Positions 8,558-17,161 of a DNA stretch of 64,000 bases are shown piece by piece. Every line of letters starts with the position of its first letter. Positions within the stretch are counted from its first letter, which is position 1. The translations under genes were made by a program, and so were the position numbers. Origin of the DNA: Streptomyces sp. MMG1121 (GTDB lineage: Bacteria > Actinomycetota > Actinomycetes > Streptomycetales > Streptomycetaceae); the NCBI RefSeq assembly GCF_001280015.1, contig NZ_LGDV01000038.1, forward strand, positions 1 to 64,000, given 5' to 3'. A model generated the notes under the pieces. That model saw only the letters and a program-made list of their open reading frames with translations, was not told the DNA's origin and did no database searches.

Positions 8558-9079
8558 ATGTCCGGGCTCGTCAACGCGCTGATGATCGTGGCCGTGGTCG
8601 CCATAGTGATCGTGCGGCAGTTCCGTGCCCGTCCGATCAACACCGACCGGCGCTGGTGGCTGGTTCCCGTGGTCCTCGCCGTCGTCGCGCTGCGCGAGCC
8701 CGGCCTCCTCGACGCCCACCACCGTGCCGAGTCCGCCACACTGCTCGCGGTGGAGCTGCTCATAGGTCTGGCCATCGGTGCCGGCTGGGCCTGGACGACC
8801 CGTGTCTGGACGGCTCAGGACGGCGTCGTGTGGACCAAGAGCACCAAGGCGAGCGGTGCCGTGTGGGCCGTGGGCATCGCCCTGCGGATCGGTGTCTACG
8901 CCCTCGGTTCCGTACTGGGGCTGCACCAGGACAGCTCCGCCCTGATGCTCGGCCTCGCCGGCACCCTGCTGGTCCGCAGCGGCTTCCTGGTCTATCGGGC
9001 CAAGGCCGTCGACACCGCGACCCGTCCCGCACCGGCGTACGGTGACGACATGCGGTCGGCCTGGAAGGAGCACGCGTGA
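8558..9079 (+). CDS. DUF1453-type membrane protein
   Basis: A 173-residue integral membrane protein with four or five hydrophobic segments (about residues 5-22, 33-46, 60-80, 97-115 and 125-142). It starts at ATG 8558 after ACGGAGG. The pattern RARPINTDRRWWLVPVVLA is typical of DUF1453/CcdC-like proteins in Streptomyces. Its stop overlaps the GTG of the histidine kinase by four bases (GTGA), and the kinase in turn overlaps the regulator, so three genes are translationally coupled. It may be an accessory membrane partner of the kinase. That is an inference from coupling only. Confidence 0.8.
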   Translation: MSGLVNALMIVAVVAIVIVRQFRARPINTDRRWWLVPVVLAVVALREPGLLDAHHRAESATLLAVELLIGLAIGAGWAWTTRVWTAQDGVVWTKSTKASGAVWAVGIALRIGVYALGSVLGLHQDSSALMLGLAGTLLVRSGFLVYRAKAVDTATRPAPAYGDDMRSAWKEHA

Positions 9080-10227
9080 CGGACAACGCCTGGATCCGCT
9101 GGCCGTCGCGCGAGGCGCTCGGCCGAGCGGGCACCAGCCGGCCCCGGCGGATGCTCGCCTGGGCCGTGAGGCTCGTCGTGCTCGCCCTGCTGCTGTGGGG
9201 GGCGTTCCACCAGAGGCACGTAGGCACCTGGGGCGCCCTCGCGGCAGCGGCGACGGTCCTCGTCGCAGGTCTCGTCTCCTGGGCCTTCTTCCGGACCACC
9301 TACCAACACCGGCTGGTGCCGTCTCTCACGCTCATCGGTGTGCTCCTGGCCATCGCGGTCGCCGCCGAGGCCACAGGGTTCAGAGGACCGGCCCTGATGC
9401 TCTGGTGCGGCTGCGGAATCAGTGCCCTGGAGCGGCTGCCGCTTGCGGCGGCACTGCCTGTGACGTCGGTGGCCCTGGCCTCGTACTCCGCGTTCAACAA
9501 CGACGTCTGGCTGACGACGGCCGCCACAGCGGCGGGCATGGCCCTGGCCGGATACGTCCTGCGGCTGGACGCGGAAGCCCGGGGCAGCGCCCAGCGGCTG
9601 CTCGCCCAGGAGCGGGCCGCGCGGGCCGCCGAGGCCGAGTCCGCGGCGCTGGCCGAGCGGGCTCGGATCGCGCGGGAGATTCATGATGTGCTGGCCCACA
9701 GCCTCTCGGCTCAGCTCGTGCACCTGGAGGCCGCCCGGCTGCTGATCGAGAACGGCGCCGACCGTGACAGGATCCTGGAGCGGGTGGTCGCCGCGCGCGG
9801 AATGGCCCGGGACGGGCTTGCGGAGACCCGGCAGGCGCTGTCCGCCCTGCGGGGCGAACTGACCCCGCTGGAGGACTTCCTGAGCGAACTCGTGACCGGA
9901 ACCGACGGTGCCGAGGTCACCGTCACGGGTGAGCGCAGACCCCTGTCCGCCGAGGCCTCCCAGGCCGTGCGCAGGGTCGCGCAGGAGGCGCTCACGAACG
10001 TCCGAAAGCACGCCCAGGGCGCCAAGGTACGGCTGCGACTCGACTACAACGACCATGAAGTGACGCTGGACGTACGGGACTCGGGTGGGCCGCCGGGCGA
10101 ACTCACGAGATCCGGAGGCGGGTACGGTCTGCTGGGTATGCGTGAGCGCGCTGAGCTGCTGGGCGGTTCGCTGGACGCGGGGCCGGACGAGGAGGGGTTC
10201 GTGGTGACGCTGAAGGTGCCTGTATGA
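9076..10227 (+). CDS. Sensor histidine kinase, NarL/HisKA_3 type
   Basis: This 383-residue kinase pairs with the regulator that overlaps its 3' end. Residues about 25-165 contain five or six membrane segments with very short loops, so the signal is probably sensed in or near the membrane. A coiled linker rich in Ala, Glu and Arg follows. The H-box is ERARIAREIHDVLAHSLSA with His203 as the phosphorylated residue. The ATPase part shows QEALTNVRKHAQGA (N-box) and GGGYGLLGMRERAELLGG (G-box), standard for this class. The input signal and targets are unknown. Confidence 0.92.
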   Translation: MTDNAWIRWPSREALGRAGTSRPRRMLAWAVRLVVLALLLWGAFHQRHVGTWGALAAAATVLVAGLVSWAFFRTTYQHRLVPSLTLIGVLLAIAVAAEATGFRGPALMLWCGCGISALERLPLAAALPVTSVALASYSAFNNDVWLTTAATAAGMALAGYVLRLDAEARGSAQRLLAQERAARAAEAESAALAERARIAREIHDVLAHSLSAQLVHLEAARLLIENGADRDRILERVVAARGMARDGLAETRQALSALRGELTPLEDFLSELVTGTDGAEVTVTGERRPLSAEASQAVRRVAQEALTNVRKHAQGAKVRLRLDYNDHEVTLDVRDSGGPPGELTRSGGGYGLLGMRERAELLGGSLDAGPDEEGFVVTLKVPV

Positions 10228-10922
10228 CCGAGACGGAAGGGGAGAAGAAGCCTGCACGCGTGGTGGTGGCCGATGACCAGACCGTGGTCCGGGAAGGCAT
10301 CGTGATGCTGCTCGGACTGCTGCCCGGCGTGGAGGTCGTCGGTGCGGCGGGGGACGGTGAGGAGGCGGTCCAGCTGGTCGGGGAACTCGCCCCGGATGTC
10401 GTCCTGATGGACCTCAGGATGCCCCGATGCGACGGAGTTGAGGCCACCCGGCGGATCCGGGCACAGTATCCAAAGACCCAGGTCGTGGTGCTCACCACGT
10501 ACGCGGACGACGAGTCGCTGTTCCCCGCGCTGCGCGCCGGCGCCCGGGGCTATCTGACCAAGGACGCGGGCGGCGACGAGATCGTGCGAGCCGTGGAGAG
10601 TGTGCTGTCGGGGGACGCGGGGCTGTCGCCGAGTGTCCAGCGCCGGTTGTTGGAGCGGCTGTCGCAGCCCGAGCCCGGCCCGTCCGCGGCCGCCGAGGAG
10701 CCGCCCGACGGGCTGACCATGCGCGAGACCGAGGTCCTGCTGCTGATCGCCGACGGCCTCAGCAACCAGGAGATCGCCCGCACGCTGCATGTGTCGACGG
10801 CGACGGTGAAGACGCACATCAACAACCTCTTCTCCAAGACGGGCCTCAAGGACCGTGCTCAGGCGGTGCGTTACGCCTACAGCAGGGGGTTGGTGAGACC
10901 GCCCACACAGGGAATCACCTGA
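10224..10922 (+). CDS. Response regulator, NarL/LuxR type
   Basis: A 232-residue regulator that overlaps the kinase gene by four bases. The receiver domain (about 11-128) has the acidic pair Asp17-Asp18, phosphorylatable Asp63 in VLMDLRMP and Lys near 116 in YLTKDA. A linker leads to a LuxR-type helix-turn-helix at about 165-228 with LTMRETEVLLLIADGLSNQE and STATVKTHINNLF. This is a complete, canonical DNA-binding output protein. No obvious direct-repeat target was seen upstream of the operon. Confidence 0.94.
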   Translation: MTETEGEKKPARVVVADDQTVVREGIVMLLGLLPGVEVVGAAGDGEEAVQLVGELAPDVVLMDLRMPRCDGVEATRRIRAQYPKTQVVVLTTYADDESLFPALRAGARGYLTKDAGGDEIVRAVESVLSGDAGLSPSVQRRLLERLSQPEPGPSAAAEEPPDGLTMRETEVLLLIADGLSNQEIARTLHVSTATVKTHINNLFSKTGLKDRAQAVRYAYSRGLVRPPTQGIT

Positions 10923-10982
10923 TGGGGTGAAGAGCCGGAGGAAGAAGAGTCAGGGATCTTCCCGGTCTGTCCATCCTTGGGC

Positions 10983-11531
10983 ATGCAGTCAAGCAACGGT
11001 CGTGCCCGCGGAGCCGGGGACGGTTCCGAGAGTTCGGCCGAGAACCGGGAAGATCACGGCGCGCCCTCGCGCGACGCGACGCACGAGGACCCTTGGTACG
11101 ACGCGCTGGCCTCCGGCTGGGGTGAGCTGGACGGTGCCGGTATGCCGGCGGCAGTGGTTCCGTCCGCTCGTGGGGAGCGAAGCGGACCGCAGGTTCGCGC
11201 CCGCGAGGTGTATGTCGAGGTGCAGAGCAGCGCCGCTTTCCAGGAAGTGCGCAGGAGGTACCGACGGTTCGTCGTGCCGGGAGCCGTCGCCTTCCTCGTC
11301 TGGTACGTGGGGTATGTGGTCGCCGCCACGACCGCGCCAGGCCTTATGGGCCGGCCCGTGGCGGGAGCGGTGAACGTGGGCATGCTGGCCGGGCTCGGGC
11401 AGTTCCTCACCACGTTCCTGCTCACCTGGGCCTACGCTCGGCATGCGCGGCTGCGCCGGGACCGGGCGGCGCTCGAGCTGCGCTGGGACACGCAGGAACT
11501 GACCCGCGGTGTGCGGGGAGGCGCTTCGTGA
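10983..11531 (+). CDS. DUF485 family membrane protein, symporter partner
   Basis: About 182 residues from ATG 10983. A TTG at 10977 would add two residues, and no good ribosome site precedes either. The first 80 residues are polar and Gly/Ser/Arg-rich. Then FQEVRRRYRRFVVPGAVAF leads into two membrane helices (about 95-120 and 132-155), the DUF485 pattern. DUF485 proteins are encoded with ActP-type solute:sodium symporters, and here the stop overlaps the symporter start by four bases. It probably assists or modulates that transporter. The long polar N terminus is longer than in the E. coli homologue YjcH. Confidence 0.85.
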   Translation: MQSSNGRARGAGDGSESSAENREDHGAPSRDATHEDPWYDALASGWGELDGAGMPAAVVPSARGERSGPQVRAREVYVEVQSSAAFQEVRRRYRRFVVPGAVAFLVWYVGYVVAATTAPGLMGRPVAGAVNVGMLAGLGQFLTTFLLTWAYARHARLRRDRAALELRWDTQELTRGVRGGAS

Positions 11532-13120
11532 CCGGGGGCCATCAGACGCTGGCGTTGGTGTTGTTCAGCGGCTTCGTGGCCGTCACGCTCGGGATCACGA
11601 CATGGGTGAGTCGTCGTAGGCAGGGTTCGGCGGAGGAGTTCTACGCGGGCGGGCGGCTGTTCTCGCCTATGGAAAATGGTTTCGCCATCGCGGGGGACTA
11701 CATGTCGGCCGCATCCTTCCTCGGGGTCACCGGGCTCATCGCGCTCTACGGGTACGACGGGCTGCTGTATGTCGTGGGGTTCCTGGTGGCGTGGCTGGTG
11801 GTGCTGTTCCTGGTGGCGGAACTGGTGCGCAACTGCGGGCGGTTCACACTGGCAGACGTGGTGGCCGCGCGGATGAGCGAGCGGCCGGTGCGGATCGCGG
11901 TGGGAACGTCCTCGGTCACGGTGTCCGTTCTGTATTTGGTGGCGCAGATGGTCGGCGCGGGCAGCCTGGTGGCGCTGCTGCTGGGGCGGTCGAGCGGGAT
12001 GGCGCAGGCCTGGGCGGTCATCGGGGTCGGCGCGCTCATGGTGATCTATGTGTCGATGGGAGGGATGCGGGCCACGACCTGGATCCAGATCGTCAAGGCG
12101 GTCCTGCTGCTGGGCGGGACGGTCGTGCTGACCGTGCTCGTCCTGCTGCGCTTCCACGGTGACTTCGACCGGCTGCTGCTCGCGGCCGCGGAGCGCAGCG
12201 GCCACGGCAGGGCGTTCCTGGCGCCGGGCCTGAAGTACGGCGGGACCTGGACCGCGCGCCTCGACTTCATCAGCCTGGGTCTCGCCCTGGTGCTGGGTAC
12301 GGCGGGGCTGCCGCACATCCTGTCCCGCTTCTACACCGTGCCCACCGCGCGCGCCGCCCGCCGCTCGGCGGTGTGGTCCATCGGGCTGATCGGCGGCTTC
12401 TACCTGATGACGATCGTCCTCGGTCTGGGCGCGGCCGCGGTGGTGGGGCCGGACGCCGTGCGTGGTTCGAACGCGGCCGGGAACACGGCGGTCCCGCTGC
12501 TCGCCCTGGACCTGGGCGGCGGCGCGGGCTCCACGGGTGGGACGGTTCTGTTCGCCGTCGTGGCCGCCGTAGCCTTCGCCACGATTCTCGCCGTGGTCGC
12601 CGGCATCACGCTCGCCTCGTCGGCCTCGGTGGCGCACGACCTGTACGCGTCGCTGCGACGGCGGCACGGCAAGCCGCGCAGCGAGGTCGCGGTGGCGCGG
12701 TTCGCGGCGTTCGGTATCGGCGTCGTGGCGATCGCGCTCGGCCTGCTGGCCCGCGATCTCAACGTCGCCTTCCTCGTCGGCCTCGCCTTCGCGGTCGCCG
12801 CGTCGGCGAACCTGCCCGTGCTGCTGTACTCGCTGTTCTGGCGTGGCTTCACCACCCGCGGCGCGGTGTGGGCCGTATACGGCGGGCTGGTCCCGGCGCT
12901 CGGGCTCGTGCTGCTGTCCCCGGTGGTCTCCGGCAGTCCGGGTGCATTGTTCCCGAGCGTCGACTTCCAGTACTTCCCGTTGCAGAACCCGGGCATCGTC
13001 TCCATCCCGCTCGGCTTCCTGGCCGGCTGGCTGGGCACGGTCACCTCGGACGAGGTCGCGGACGAGGCCAAGTACGCCGAGACCGAGGTGCGATCGCTGA
13101 CCGGTGCCGGGGCCGTGTAG
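11528..13120 (+). CDS. Sodium:solute symporter, ActP-like (acetate/monocarboxylate)
   Basis: This 530-residue protein belongs to the SSS family and has about 13 membrane segments. Family signatures are EEFYAGGRLFSPMENGFAIAG followed by DYMSAASFLGVTGLIA near the N terminus, and the conserved GTAGLPHILSRFYTVP in the middle, both strongly ActP-like. Acetate or another short monocarboxylate is the likely substrate, driven by sodium or protons. It is co-transcribed with the DUF485 gene. A CitA/CitB-type two-component system that could sense carboxylates is encoded about 500 bases downstream on the opposite strand. The link is suggestive only. Confidence 0.9.
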   Translation: MTGGHQTLALVLFSGFVAVTLGITTWVSRRRQGSAEEFYAGGRLFSPMENGFAIAGDYMSAASFLGVTGLIALYGYDGLLYVVGFLVAWLVVLFLVAELVRNCGRFTLADVVAARMSERPVRIAVGTSSVTVSVLYLVAQMVGAGSLVALLLGRSSGMAQAWAVIGVGALMVIYVSMGGMRATTWIQIVKAVLLLGGTVVLTVLVLLRFHGDFDRLLLAAAERSGHGRAFLAPGLKYGGTWTARLDFISLGLALVLGTAGLPHILSRFYTVPTARAARRSAVWSIGLIGGFYLMTIVLGLGAAAVVGPDAVRGSNAAGNTAVPLLALDLGGGAGSTGGTVLFAVVAAVAFATILAVVAGITLASSASVAHDLYASLRRRHGKPRSEVAVARFAAFGIGVVAIALGLLARDLNVAFLVGLAFAVAASANLPVLLYSLFWRGFTTRGAVWAVYGGLVPALGLVLLSPVVSGSPGALFPSVDFQYFPLQNPGIVSIPLGFLAGWLGTVTSDEVADEAKYAETEVRSLTGAGAV

Positions 13121-13279
13121 CGGACCGGGCGGATCGTTACGGCGCCGTCCAGGCGGACCGGTGCTCCGGCCGGCCTGTTCCTGACCGTCAGGTTGCGGCC
13201 GACCACCCGGTCCATGGTGCGGCGCAGCGCGGCGAAGGTGAACGGTAGACCGGTCTGGTCCGGCAGACAGTGGTCGGGC

Positions 13280-13623
13280 GTCGCACTCGACATCGACCTG
13301 CCGGGGCCCGCGCAGGCCGAATCGGTGCGCCTCGAGCCGCGGTGCATCGAGATCCACCGCGAGATCTGGGAGTCGCTCGGCGAAGAGGTCCGCACGCGCC
13401 CGGCGAGGTCGAGGCCGTCTCCGGCAAGGCGGGCGGGCAGCCTCAGGTCGCCCAGGACTTCGAGGGCCGCGAGCCGGAGATGACCGGGCTGGGTTCCTCC
13501 ACCGGCCGGGGTGGCCTTCGTCGCGGCCCCGCAGAAGGGCGCGATCGACGGCGGCATGATCACCGACCCGATCGTCGCGACGATCCTGGTCGAGAAGGCG
13601 GCAAGGTCTGCAGAAGGTCCTCA
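13280..13623 (+). pseudogene. Relic of an ABC transporter (ATPase tail plus substrate-binding protein fragment)
   Basis: Between the symporter and the minus-strand regulator, two protein-like fragments are readable on the plus strand. Bases about 13280-13393 encode VALDIDLPGPAQAESVRLEP and then HREIWESLGEEV, which resemble the C terminus of SsuB/TauB-type ATPases. Bases about 13511-13620 encode VAFVAAPQKGAIDGGMITDP and VATILVEKAA, which resemble a nitrate/sulfonate-type substrate-binding protein. The two are joined by frame-disrupted sequence, and no permease, start codon or ribosome site is present. I read this as a decayed transporter operon. The family assignment is from memory of these motifs. 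Confidence 0.45.
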
Positions 13624-13646
13624 AGTAACTTGCACACCTTGTCCGT

Positions 13647-14327
13647 TCAGACGCGCGTCGCCCACACGTAGCGGTGTTCCGGGCGGCCCGCGTCGCCGTA
13701 CTTGAGGGTCAACCGGGCCCGTCCCGTGCGCTCCAGCAGTTTCAGATAGCGCTGGGCGGTCTGCCGGCTCACCCCGGTCCGCTCGGCGATCTCCTGTGCG
13801 GACAGCGGCCCCTGGGCGTTCATCAGTGCCTGGCGCACCAGCTCGGCCGTCGTGGGGGAGTGGCCCTTGGGCAGGCCGGGCTCCGACGGCGCGGACAGGG
13901 CGCCGAAGATCCGGTCCACCTCGGCCTGTTCGGCCTCGCCGCCGCCGTCCAGGGTGCGTCGCAGGTCGGCGTACGCCTCCAGCTTGGACCGCAGTCCGGC
14001 GAAGGCGAACGGCTTCACCAGGTACTGCAGTGCTCCGTGCCGCATGGCCGCCTGCACGGTCGACACGTCCCGCGCCGCCGTCACCATGATCACGTCGGTC
14101 TGGTGGCCGCGCCGGCGCATCTCCCGCACGACCGCGATACCGGTGTCGTCCGGCAGGTAGTGGTCCATGAGGACCAGGTCCAGCCGCGGCAGCGTCTCCA
14201 CCAGGCGCAACGCCTCGGCGGCGTTGTGCGCCTCGCCGGCCACGTGGAAGCCCGGGACCTTCTCCACGTAGGCGGCGTTGACCCGGGCGACGCGGGTGTC
14301 GTCGTCCACGACCAGGACCTCGATCAT
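13647..14327 (-). CDS. Response regulator, CitB/DcuR type
   Basis: A 226-residue regulator. The receiver domain (about 1-120) has VVDDDTRVARVNAAYVE and phosphorylatable Asp55 in VLMDHYLPDD, typical of CitB/DcuR proteins. The C-terminal part (about 155-226) carries a helix-turn-helix with AQEIAERTGVSRQTAQRYLK. It overlaps the kinase gene upstream by four bases. Such systems usually control uptake or breakdown of C4-dicarboxylates or citrate. No transporter of that class is adjacent, but a carboxylate symporter gene and an ABC relic are just downstream. Confidence 0.93.
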   Translation of the reverse strand: MIEVLVVDDDTRVARVNAAYVEKVPGFHVAGEAHNAAEALRLVETLPRLDLVLMDHYLPDDTGIAVVREMRRRGHQTDVIMVTAARDVSTVQAAMRHGALQYLVKPFAFAGLRSKLEAYADLRRTLDGGGEAEQAEVDRIFGALSAPSEPGLPKGHSPTTAELVRQALMNAQGPLSAQEIAERTGVSRQTAQRYLKLLERTGRARLTLKYGDAGRPEHRYVWATRV

Positions 14328-16063
14328 CGCGTCTCCTCCTCGACGGCGGCGGGAACGCGCCCGGGGGCCGGCTCCGCCGCTCTTGTGAGCGCGGGCTCCG
14401 GCACCGGCTCCGGTTCTGACTCCGGTTCCGGTCTCGGCTCCGGCCCCGGCTCGGTGAGCGCGTCCGGCAGGACCACCGTGAACTCCGCGCCGCCGCCGTC
14501 CGCGGTGCCCACTGCCGCCGTGCCGCCCTGCCGTTCGGCCAGCCGGCGCACCAGGGAGAGTCCGATGCCCCGCTTGCCGTGCGCGGGCGGTTCCTTGGTG
14601 GACCAGCCCTCCGTGAAGACCAACTCCCGCTGGTCCGCCGGGACACCTGGGCCGGTGTCACGCACCCGGAGGACGACCGTACGGCCCTCGCTGCGCAACT
14701 CGACCTCCACGCGCGCGTGCAGCGTGCCCGCGACCGCGTCCAGGGCGTTGTCCACCAGGTTGCCCACGACCGTGACCAGGCCCCGGGGATCGATCAGCCG
14801 GTCCGGGAGCCGGGTGCGTTCCGACACCCACAGGGCGACTCCGCGCTCGGCCGCCACGGTCGCCTTGCCGACCAGCAGCGCGGCCAGCAGCGGGTCCTGG
14901 ATCCTCTCGGTGACCTGCTCGGCGGTGACCCGGTGGTCGCCGACCACCTCGCCGACGAACTCCACGGCGTCGTCGTACATCTCCAGATCCAGCAGCCCGA
15001 GCAGGGTGTGCATGCGGTTGGCGTGCTCGTGGTCCTGGGCGCGCAGGGCGTCGATCAGCCCGCGCGTGGAGTCGAGTTCCCGCCCCAGCTGCTCCAGTTC
15101 GGTGCGGTCGCGCAGGGTGGCCACGGCGCCGCCGTCGTCGGTGGGCATACGGTTGGCGACCAGCACGCGCTGGCCGCGCACCGTGAGCAGATCGGTGCCG
15201 GTGACCCGGCCGGCCAGGACGTCCGTCGTGCGGCCCGCACCGAGCGCCTCGTCAGGCGTCCGGCCGACCGCTTCGTCACCGAGGCACAGCAGCCGCCGTG
15301 CCTCGTCGTTGAGCAGACGGACGCGGCCTTCGCGGTCGAGGGCGACCACGCCCTCCCGGATGCCGTGCAGCATCGCCTCGCGTTCCGCCAGCAGCGCCGA
15401 GATGTCGGAGAAGGCCAGGTCCCGGGTCTGCCGCTGGACCCGGCGCGAGATCAGCCAGGCGGCCAGCGCGCCCACCGCCAGAGCGCCGCCGGCGTACGCG
15501 AACAGCCCCGGGATCGCGCTGATCAGCCGCGCCCGCACGCTGTCGTAGGCGATACCCACCGAGACCGCCCCGACGATCCGGTGGCCGGCGTCGTACAGGG
15601 GCACCTTGCCGCGGGCCGAGCGGCCCAGGGTGCCCTTGTCGATCTCCATGACGTCGTTGCCGGCCAGGACGTCGCGGGGATCTGTCGAGACGGGTGCGCC
15701 GATCTCCGAGGCCGTCGGATGCGACCAGCGCATTCCGTGGGTGTCCATGACCACGATGTACTCGGCCTGGGTGGCCCGCCGGATCCGCTCGGCCTCCCGC
15801 TGTACCGGGCCGTTCCGGGTCGGCGGGGTGTTCTGGACGCCCTCGGCGATCTGCGGGTCCTGGGCCGTGGTCTGGGCGATGGCCAGTGCGCGGCGCATCG
15901 CCTCCTGGTCCAGTTGCTTGCTCAGCGGGGCGAGGAACAGTCCGGTCGCGAGTACCGCCACCCCTGCGGCGATGGCCACCTGCATGAGCAGTACCTGGGA
16001 GAACACCCGTCGGGGCAGGCCCAGGCGCAGGCGGCGTGCAGGGGGAGTGGGGCGCATGCCCAC
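14324..16063 (-). CDS. Sensor histidine kinase, CitA/DcuS type
   Basis: A 579-residue kinase starting at GTG 16063 or ATG 16057. TACCGT lies seven bases before the ATG, so a leaderless message is possible. Two membrane segments (about 18-42 and 182-205) flank an extracytoplasmic PAS-like sensor domain with EYIVVMDTHGMRWSHPTASE, the hallmark of the citrate/dicarboxylate sensor family. A cytoplasmic PAS domain (about 230-330) precedes the transmitter, with DHEHANRMHTLLGLLDL as the H-box region and DNALDAV as the N-box. The last 45 residues are a Pro/Glu-rich tail (PEPRPEPESEPEPVPEP) that most relatives lack. The ligand is unknown. Confidence 0.92.
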   Translation of the reverse strand: MGMRPTPPARRLRLGLPRRVFSQVLLMQVAIAAGVAVLATGLFLAPLSKQLDQEAMRRALAIAQTTAQDPQIAEGVQNTPPTRNGPVQREAERIRRATQAEYIVVMDTHGMRWSHPTASEIGAPVSTDPRDVLAGNDVMEIDKGTLGRSARGKVPLYDAGHRIVGAVSVGIAYDSVRARLISAIPGLFAYAGGALAVGALAAWLISRRVQRQTRDLAFSDISALLAEREAMLHGIREGVVALDREGRVRLLNDEARRLLCLGDEAVGRTPDEALGAGRTTDVLAGRVTGTDLLTVRGQRVLVANRMPTDDGGAVATLRDRTELEQLGRELDSTRGLIDALRAQDHEHANRMHTLLGLLDLEMYDDAVEFVGEVVGDHRVTAEQVTERIQDPLLAALLVGKATVAAERGVALWVSERTRLPDRLIDPRGLVTVVGNLVDNALDAVAGTLHARVEVELRSEGRTVVLRVRDTGPGVPADQRELVFTEGWSTKEPPAHGKRGIGLSLVRRLAERQGGTAAVGTADGGGAEFTVVLPDALTEPGPEPRPEPESEPEPVPEPALTRAAEPAPGRVPAAVEEETR

Positions 16064-16154
16064 GACGGTACGTGCAGCAACGGGTGCGTCCCCAGAGGGT
16101 GTGGCGTGGATCTCTTGACCAATTCTTGAAGAAGTCGGGGTGGGTCGCGTGGAG

Positions 16155-17096
16155 TCAGCTCGCCAGTGCCGTCCGCCGTAGCTCGCGCACGGCCACTACG
16201 TCCATCCGCGCGGGCGTGCCGAGCACCGCGGCGCCGCAGCTCTCCGGGCGCGGCGGCAGCGACGTGCCCTGTGCCACGGTGACCCGCCACAGGCGACCGT
16301 CGCTGTGTCCGACGGTGACCTCCCAGCGCGGCCCCCCGCCGTCGGTCCGTACGACGCTCAGCATGCCCGCGCGGTCCTCGCGCGCCGCCGAGCGGACGGC
16401 CAGCTCGGCCGCCTGGCCGGGCCGTTCCCAGGCGGAGCACCCCCGGCACCCCTCGACCACCACGCGCCCCTCCTGGACGCCGTGCAGGGCCTCCTTGATG
16501 GTGTGCGCCTCGGCGCGGCCGTACGCGTATCCGTACGGCAGGACGAGCACCGTCGGCGAGAAGCGATGTCCACCCAGATGGGTGACCTCCCAGACTCCGG
16601 GCACTCCCGAAGCGGCCAGTTCGGTGGCGAGGGGACGGCCCAGGAGGGCGCAGCAACGGTCGCGCTTGCCGTTGGTGCACACGAGCGCGAGCGGGTCGTC
16701 CGTGTGCGGCCGGCCGTCGAGCGCGGCTGCGAAGGTCCGGTGGTCGCCCGCGCCGAGTGTGGCGAAGTCGAGGTCGAGCAGTCGGCCCGGATCGCGGACG
16801 GTGGCGGTATGAAGCCACACGTTTCCGGGAACGGTGTGGGCCGCGTACACATGCCGGAGCGGCGGCGTACCGGGGTCGGCGTGGCGCCCGGGGCGCCGGA
16901 TGAGGGCGACGCGTACGCCGGTGCCCTCGGTGGCCTGCTCCAGCGCCCGGCCCACCCGGGGGTCCAGGTGGCTCGAAGTGAGCGCCTTGGCGCCCCACGG
17001 GCCGGGCTGTTCCAACAGCAGCCACGTCGTCGCCGTGGCCGCCGTACCGGAAACGGGCTCGTCGAGGCTCCGGGAGACGGTTGTGCACCTACTCAC
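16155..17096 (-). CDS. Sucrase/ferredoxin-like protein, iron-box regulated
   Basis: A 313-residue protein of the sucraseferredoxin-like family (thioredoxin-fold, predicted [2Fe-2S] binding). Signatures are LVCTNGKRDRCCALLGRPLA in the middle, VTHLGGHRFSPTVLVLPYG after it, and CRGCSAW later, giving the Cys and His ligands expected for a cluster. The GTG start at 17096 has no ribosome site. TAGGCT on the minus strand ends seven bases before it, which suggests a leaderless message. An iron box directly abuts the start, so the gene should be repressed by a DmdR/IdeR-type repressor when iron is plentiful. Related proteins are proposed to act in iron release from siderophores. That function is inferred. 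Confidence 0.85.
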   Translation of the reverse strand: MSRCTTVSRSLDEPVSGTAATATTWLLLEQPGPWGAKALTSSHLDPRVGRALEQATEGTGVRVALIRRPGRHADPGTPPLRHVYAAHTVPGNVWLHTATVRDPGRLLDLDFATLGAGDHRTFAAALDGRPHTDDPLALVCTNGKRDRCCALLGRPLATELAASGVPGVWEVTHLGGHRFSPTVLVLPYGYAYGRAEAHTIKEALHGVQEGRVVVEGCRGCSAWERPGQAAELAVRSAAREDRAGMLSVVRTDGGGPRWEVTVGHSDGRLWRVTVAQGTSLPPRPESCGAAVLGTPARMDVVAVRELRRTALAS

Positions 17097-17115
17097 AGAG
17101 GTGAGCCTAACCTGA
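17097..17115 (-). promoter_or_regulatory. Iron box (DmdR/IdeR-type operator)
   Basis: The 19 bases match the palindromic actinobacterial iron-box consensus TTAGGTTAGCCTAACCTAA at 15 of 19 positions, with the core GCCTAACCT intact. The site covers the minus-strand -10-like TAGGCT and ends at the start codon of the sucrase/ferredoxin-like gene, so a bound repressor would block RNA polymerase. Confidence 0.75.
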
Positions 17116-17161
17116 CTCTGCGCGGGGCGACTTCCGGCCGGGGCGGAGTCTGCCCCGGGGC

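Noticed and set aside
7697..8560. Several open frames of 60-200 codons on both strands after parE
   Set aside because: All lack ribosome sites and have Pro/Arg-rich shadow composition, and the region contains a degenerate repeat.
11432..13624. A 730-codon open frame on the minus strand opposite the symporter gene
   Set aside because: Its product is Arg/His/Asp/Gly-rich low complexity and mirrors the third-position GC of the real plus-strand symporter. It has no ribosome site or known domain.
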